Shown here: positions 61,942-64,000 of the stretch, piece after piece
How positions within the stretch are numbered: the stretch's first letter is position 1
Layout of the letters: every line of letters starts with the position of its first letter
From: an uncultured Hyphomicrobiales bacterium
GTDB taxonomy: Bacteria; Pseudomonadota; Alphaproteobacteria; Rhizobiales; Xanthobacteraceae
Direction: 5' to 3'
Length of the DNA: 64,000 nucleotides
Assembly: GCA_903878085.1 (NCBI GenBank)
Contig: CAIRGJ010000015.1
Coordinates: 1 to 64,000 of the forward strand
Notes under the pieces: generated by a model
Database searches by the model: none
Seen by the model: only the letters and a program-made list of their open reading frames with translations
Told to the model about the DNA's origin: nothing
Made by a program: the position numbers and the translations under genes

Positions 61942-61955
61942 TTGATCGAGATCAA
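61942..61955. promoter_or_regulatory. Perfect FNR/FixK box TTGATCGAGATCAA
   Basis: This is the canonical TTGAT-N4-ATCAA palindrome, extended to CTTGATCGAGATCAAG, 56 bases before the Crp/Fnr start in a 195-base gap. It implies autoregulation or control by another FNR/FixK protein. The rest of the gap (61817-62011) is AT-rich without further structure. Confidence 0.72.
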
Positions 61956-62011
61956 GGCGGCCTGGCCGATCGGCCGCATGAATTAAGCTGGCATATTTTA
62001 AGGTCTTGCTC

Positions 62012-62737
62012 ATGGCTTCGAAATTGACGGCCGGCGACCTTCAAATCGTAACCCGCATTGCGGTGTTTCGAGGATTGAAAGCGGAGACCGTCGAGCAAAT
62101 CGTTGCCCCGGCGACCGCCGTCATGTTGCTGCCGCACGAGTGGCTCGTTCGACAAGGCGATCCGGCGACCGCATTCTTTATCGTCATCGACGGATGGGTG
62201 AAGCTTTATCGCAGCACGGCGTCCGGCGACGATACGGTGATCGATATTGTGACAAAGGGCGATAGCTTTGCGGAGTCAGTCGCCTTCACCGGCAATCGAC
62301 ATATCGCGACGGCCGAGGCGGTCAGCGAAGCGCGCGTCGCCCGCATCCCCGCCGATCATATCGTCCGTTGCATCCGCGCCAGTCCCGACATCGCTTTGGC
62401 GATGATTGCGTCGGTCTCCCAGCATATGCATCACCTGGTGCAGCAGGTCGAGCAGCTCAAGGCACAGAGCGGAGTGCAGCGGGTCGCCGAGTTTCTCTCG
62501 TCGCTGGCATCGACGAAGCAGGGTCACTGCGCGCTAGCGTTGCCTTACGACAAGATATTGATCGCCGGTCGGCTTGGCCTGACGCCGGAATCGCTATCGC
62601 GTGCCTTCGCGCGGCTAAGAACCATCGGCGTTGTCGTCGATGCGTCGCATGTCGTGGTTAAAGATGTTGCCAAACTGCGGCAGCTCGCGGCCGACGGCCG
62701 CGGCGCGGTGCGCTGCACGTTGCGCCCGGTGAATTGA
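62012..62737 (+). CDS. Crp/Fnr-family transcriptional regulator (AadR/Dnr-like)
   Basis: 241 residues from the ATG at 62012, with AAGG eight bases upstream. The cyclic-nucleotide-fold sensor spans about residues 14-125 (LVRQGDPATAFFIVIDGWVK, then GDSFAESVAF). A C-terminal helix-turn-helix follows, with IAGRLGLTPESLSRAFARLR near residue 190. The N-terminal cysteines of true FNR are missing, so it does not sense oxygen through that cluster; a Dnr-like or other signal is more likely. It could act like AadR of R. palustris. The TTGAN6TCAA boxes in this window are candidate sites. Confidence 0.83.
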   Translation: MASKLTAGDLQIVTRIAVFRGLKAETVEQIVAPATAVMLLPHEWLVRQGDPATAFFIVIDGWVKLYRSTASGDDTVIDIVTKGDSFAESVAFTGNRHIATAEAVSEARVARIPADHIVRCIRASPDIALAMIASVSQHMHHLVQQVEQLKAQSGVQRVAEFLSSLASTKQGHCALALPYDKILIAGRLGLTPESLSRAFARLRTIGVVVDASHVVVKDVAKLRQLAADGRGAVRCTLRPVN

Positions 62738-62758
62738 CGCTTCGGTAAGGGGCCGCCC

Positions 62759-63157
62759 ATGCAAATCCTGCACCCGCCTGGCTGGTTGCCGGCGATCGGC
62801 TATACCAACGGCATCAGTGTGCCTGCAGGCCGCATTGTGTTCATTGCCGGTCAGGTGGGTTGGGATGCGAACCAGAAATTCCAAAGCGAGGAGATCGTCC
62901 CGCAATTCGAGCAAGTGCTCAAGAACATCCTCGCCATTCTTGCGGAAGCAGGCGGGAAGCCGAGCCACATTTGCAGACTGACCGCGTTCTGCATCGACAA
63001 ACCTGGCTATCTGGCGGGTCGACGCGACCTCGGTCGCATCTGGAAATCGCTGATCGGGAACCACTATCCCGTGATGAGCATGATCTTCGTTGCCGATCTT
63101 CTCGACACGCCGGCAAAGATCGAACTGGAAGCAACCGCAGTCATTCCCGTTTTATAG
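62759..63157 (+). CDS. RidA/YjgF-family protein lacking the deaminase arginine
   Basis: 132 residues. Family features are VFIAGQVGWDANQKF near residue 27, QVLKNILAILAEAGGK near residue 52 and KIELEATAVIPV at the end. In true RidA an arginine in the segment before this last strand binds the imine substrate; here it reads FVADLLDTPAK, without arginine. It therefore belongs to a Rid subgroup of unknown activity, some members of which sit in aromatic-degradation loci. It follows the Crp/Fnr gene by 21 bases. Confidence 0.8.
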   Translation: MQILHPPGWLPAIGYTNGISVPAGRIVFIAGQVGWDANQKFQSEEIVPQFEQVLKNILAILAEAGGKPSHICRLTAFCIDKPGYLAGRRDLGRIWKSLIGNHYPVMSMIFVADLLDTPAKIELEATAVIPVL

Positions 63158-63186
63158 ACGCGGCCCGCGTGCGGCGTGAAACAGGT

Positions 63187-64000
63187 TCACACTGCGCTTT
63201 CCGCGAACAGCCTCGCGGTCAGGCGCCGCGCTAGCGCGGCGGCCGCGACGCGGCGATAATTGGCGGATGCAATCGTGGTTCGCATAGGCTGCGCCTGCTT
63301 TTGCACCAGTCGTTCGATCTCTTTCAAAAGATATTCATCGACTGCCCGCCCGGCAAAGTCTTGGGTGCCCGCAACAACAAAAGGTCGCGAATTGGTGCCG
63401 GTCAGCGCGATCTGGAGCGAGGCAACCTTCGCATCGGCAGTCGCGAGCGCAACCGCCACGCCTGCCAGTGGAAAGTCGATAGCTCCCCGTACCCGCACTT
63501 TTGTGTAAGCCGACGGCGGCGGGGCTGGCGGCAGTTGGATCGCCAGGATGAGCTCGCCTTCAGCCAGAGCAAGATGCGCCAGGCCGTCTTCCACATAGAG
63601 CTCACTCAGCGGAATTGTCCGGCGACCTTGCGGCCCAGCAATTTCAATCGCCGCGCCCAAGACGAGCAGAGCGGGTGCGAGATCGCCCGAATAGGCAGCG
63701 TGACAGCGCTTTCCCTGCGGGGCGACATGGCAGATTTCCCCGCGGTGCTTGAGACAAAAGCTGTTTGCGTTTCGCCACCATTCGCTTTGATTGTAATAGA
63801 TGCAGCGGGTGTCCTGGCACAGATTGCCGCCGACTGTCGCCATGTTGCGGTGACCGGGACCGGCGACGCCCGCGGCGGCTTCCGCCAGCGCGCGATACTG
63901 CGCAGCGATCCCGGGACTGCGGGCGAGCGCGGCGACGGTGACACCCGCGCCGATTGTCACGCCGCCGCCATTCGTCGCTATCATGGTCAATTCGTCGATG
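63187..64000 (-). CDS. hcrB: 4-hydroxybenzoyl-CoA reductase, FAD/4Fe-4S subunit, partial
   Basis: The C-terminal 270 or so residues are visible; the N-terminus lies beyond the right edge. It is a molybdenum-hydroxylase medium subunit. After TVGGNLCQDTRC it carries the extra loop special to HcrB: cysteines in NLCQDTRC, SFCLKH, GEICHV and GKRCHA, which hold a 4Fe-4S cluster. That loop allows electrons to flow from ferredoxin to the molybdenum centre for reductive dehydroxylation of 4-hydroxybenzoyl-CoA to benzoyl-CoA. Partner hcr subunits are expected to the right of the window. It converges with the RidA-like gene. Confidence 0.86.
   Translation of the reverse strand, partial: IDELTMIATNGGGVTIGAGVTVAALARSPGIAAQYRALAEAAAGVAGPGHRNMATVGGNLCQDTRCIYYNQSEWWRNANSFCLKHRGEICHVAPQGKRCHAAYSGDLAPALLVLGAAIEIAGPQGRRTIPLSELYVEDGLAHLALAEGELILAIQLPPAPPPSAYTKVRVRGAIDFPLAGVAVALATADAKVASLQIALTGTNSRPFVVAGTQDFAGRAVDEYLLKEIERLVQKQAQPMRTTIASANYRRVAAAALARRLTARLFAESAV

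Overview
The window reads as chromosome of an alphaproteobacterium of the Rhizobiales, probably near Rhodopseudomonas, Bradyrhizobium or Rhodoplanes. The grounds are high GC, orphan Bug-type solute receptors, intergenic GTCCGC and CCCTGTT repeat debris of the kind scattered through those genomes, a DUF1127 remnant, and badL/badM-like genes. No transposase, integrase, rRNA, tRNA or CRISPR array was seen. All assignments come from reading the sequence; no database was searched.

Left half (1-31 kb): an aromatic or heteroaromatic acid catabolic region. It holds three UbiD-family decarboxylases (814-2466, 14550-16178, 21985-23451). Each sits in an operon with one or two alpha/beta hydrolases and its own uptake gene (a Bug receptor, an NMT1-like binding protein, or an MFS carrier plus binding protein). 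Around them are two three-subunit molybdenum hydroxylases (9140-12827 in order S-M-L; 26700-30410 in order L-M-S), an amidohydrolase, an aldehyde dehydrogenase, a carboxymuconolactone-decarboxylase-like protein, three Bug receptors, a LysR and a GntR regulator. The substrate cannot be named from sequence.

Middle (31-45 kb): a bicupin protein, a zinc alcohol dehydrogenase and two genes linked to molybdenum cofactor (mog-like and DUF2478) precede a complete branched-chain-type ABC importer (34733-39235). Next comes a tight thioesterase, padB, fused padC-padD and phenylacetate-CoA ligase operon (39326-45441). This is the anaerobic phenylacetate to phenylacetyl-CoA to phenylglyoxylate route.

Right part (45-64 kb): the benzoyl-CoA core. 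A leftward korA-korB-ferritin-like operon makes reduced ferredoxin. The divergent rightward had-oah-dch-bcrCBAD-fdx operon reduces and opens the benzoyl-CoA ring by the Thauera-type route, and continues into a hemerythrin, two GNAT proteins and an SDR. Beyond are a DUF2249/membrane-protein pair, a badL-like GNAT, a badM-like Rrf2 regulator, a Crp/Fnr regulator, a RidA-like protein and the truncated FAD/4Fe-4S subunit of 4-hydroxybenzoyl-CoA reductase.

Four TTGAN6TCAA palindromes (FNR/FixK/AadR type) lie exactly in the control regions of the importer/Mo-cofactor genes, the pad operon, the kor/had divergent pair and the crp/fnr gene itself. This suggests one anaerobic regulon joins uptake, phenylacetate oxidation and benzoyl-CoA reduction.
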